Below the pieces are notes generated by a model. The model worked only from the letters and a program-made list of their open reading frames with translations, was not told where the DNA came from and made no database searches. Below, in pieces: positions 6,022 through 6,374 of a DNA stretch of 6,374 nucleotides (positions within the stretch are counted from its first letter, which is position 1; each line of letters opens with the position of its first letter). The translations under genes and the position numbers were made by a program. Origin of the DNA: Acidobacteriota bacterium (lineage in GTDB: Bacteria > Acidobacteriota > Terriglobia > Terriglobales > Acidobacteriaceae); the NCBI GenBank assembly GCA_021781255.1, contig JAJXXG010001310.1, positions 1-6,374 on the forward strand, read 5' to 3'.

Positions 6022-6303
6022 TTACCATGCACCGTCGATTTGGAACGAGTTGAGGTTTTCGGCTTCGCTCTCTTTCAAAGGATGCTCGACCAGGCGGTCC
6101 ACGCGGGCGCCGCGAGGGCCGCGGCGGAGACTGGCGCGCAATTCGTCCAGGTCGCCGGGTTCGCCCGCCGCCACCACCTCCACGTCGCCGTCCTCGGTGT
6201 TGCGCACCCAGCCGCGCAGATCGAGTTCGCTGGCCTCGCGCTGCACAAACCAGCGGAATCCAACCCCCTGCACGCGGCCCTGGATAAGAAAGTGAAGAAC
6301 CAT
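6022..6303 (-). CDS. acyP: Acylphosphatase
   Basis: 93-residue small cytoplasmic enzyme that hydrolyses the carboxyl-phosphate bond of acylphosphates. The signature GRVQGVGFRWFV (9-20) carries the phosphate-binding loop and catalytic Arg17, and GWVRN (31-35) supplies the catalytic Asn35. The rest (DGDVEVVAAG, then LRASLRRGP) follows the alpha/beta ferredoxin-like fold, and length is normal (about 90-95). Start choice: this ATG gives the family's usual N-terminus (MVLHFLIQGRVQGV); an in-frame TTG at 6351 would add 16 residues without family resemblance, although its upstream sequence (GGAAGAGAG) is slightly more purine-rich than that of the ATG. The gene's own promoter would be at or past the right edge. 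It precedes apt on the same strand; co-transcription is possible but the repeat-filled spacer separates them. Confidence 0.93.
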   Translation of the reverse strand: MVLHFLIQGRVQGVGFRWFVQREASELDLRGWVRNTEDGDVEVVAAGEPGDLDELRASLRRGPRGARVDRLVEHPLKESEAENLNSFQIDGAW

Positions 6304-6374
6304 CACAAGAGAACCATCGCCAGTTTTGCAGATGTGCGTGAGTGGGCGCAACCCGTACTCTCTTCCAACACAAG

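Noticed and set aside
5337..6053. 238-codon plus-strand open frame across apt and the spacer
   Set aside because: It is the antisense of apt and runs through the heptad repeats; no domain or ribosome binding site supports it.

Overview
The window looks like a piece of a Gram-negative, moderately GC-rich bacterial chromosome, most likely from the Acidobacteriota (Terriglobia type). This rests on gene content: an OmpL-like (BBP2-type) outer-membrane barrel, a KdpD-like histidine kinase reduced to a DUF4118 membrane domain plus GAF-like region, and an APC permease with a long periplasmic insert. No ribosomal RNA or other strong taxonomic marker is present, so the assignment is an inference.

Layout, left to right. 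Positions 1-930 (minus) hold the N-terminal 310 residues of an APC-superfamily amino acid permease that runs off the left edge. After a 272-base gap comes an outer-membrane beta-barrel porin (1203-2447, minus). A 556-base divergent intergenic region with several small repeats follows (2448-3003). A two-component operon is next on the plus strand: a sensor histidine kinase (3004-4515) and, overlapping it by one base, an OmpR/KdpE-type response regulator (4515-5288). A perfect 10-bp hairpin covers the regulator stop codon and separates it from the convergent minus-strand gene apt (adenine phosphoribosyltransferase, 5325-5873). Upstream of apt is a 148-base spacer filled with 7-base periodic CAG repeats in both orientations, then an acylphosphatase gene (6022-6303, minus).

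How the genes may work together: the kinase and regulator are one translationally coupled unit, divergent from the porin gene, so the porin is the obvious candidate target, perhaps with the permease downstream of it on the same strand. No kdpFABC genes are present, so a potassium role should not be assumed from the KdpD/KdpE resemblance. apt and the acylphosphatase are ordinary housekeeping genes on the same strand.

The points most worth attention are the kinase, whose H-box has Ala in place of the usual acidic residue after the phospho-His and whose G1 box lacks the canonical Asp, and the heptad-repeat spacer between apt and the acylphosphatase gene, whose outer arms form a 17-position imperfect inverted repeat. 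I saw no mobile element genes, CRISPR array, tRNA or rRNA, and no clearly new multi-gene system.
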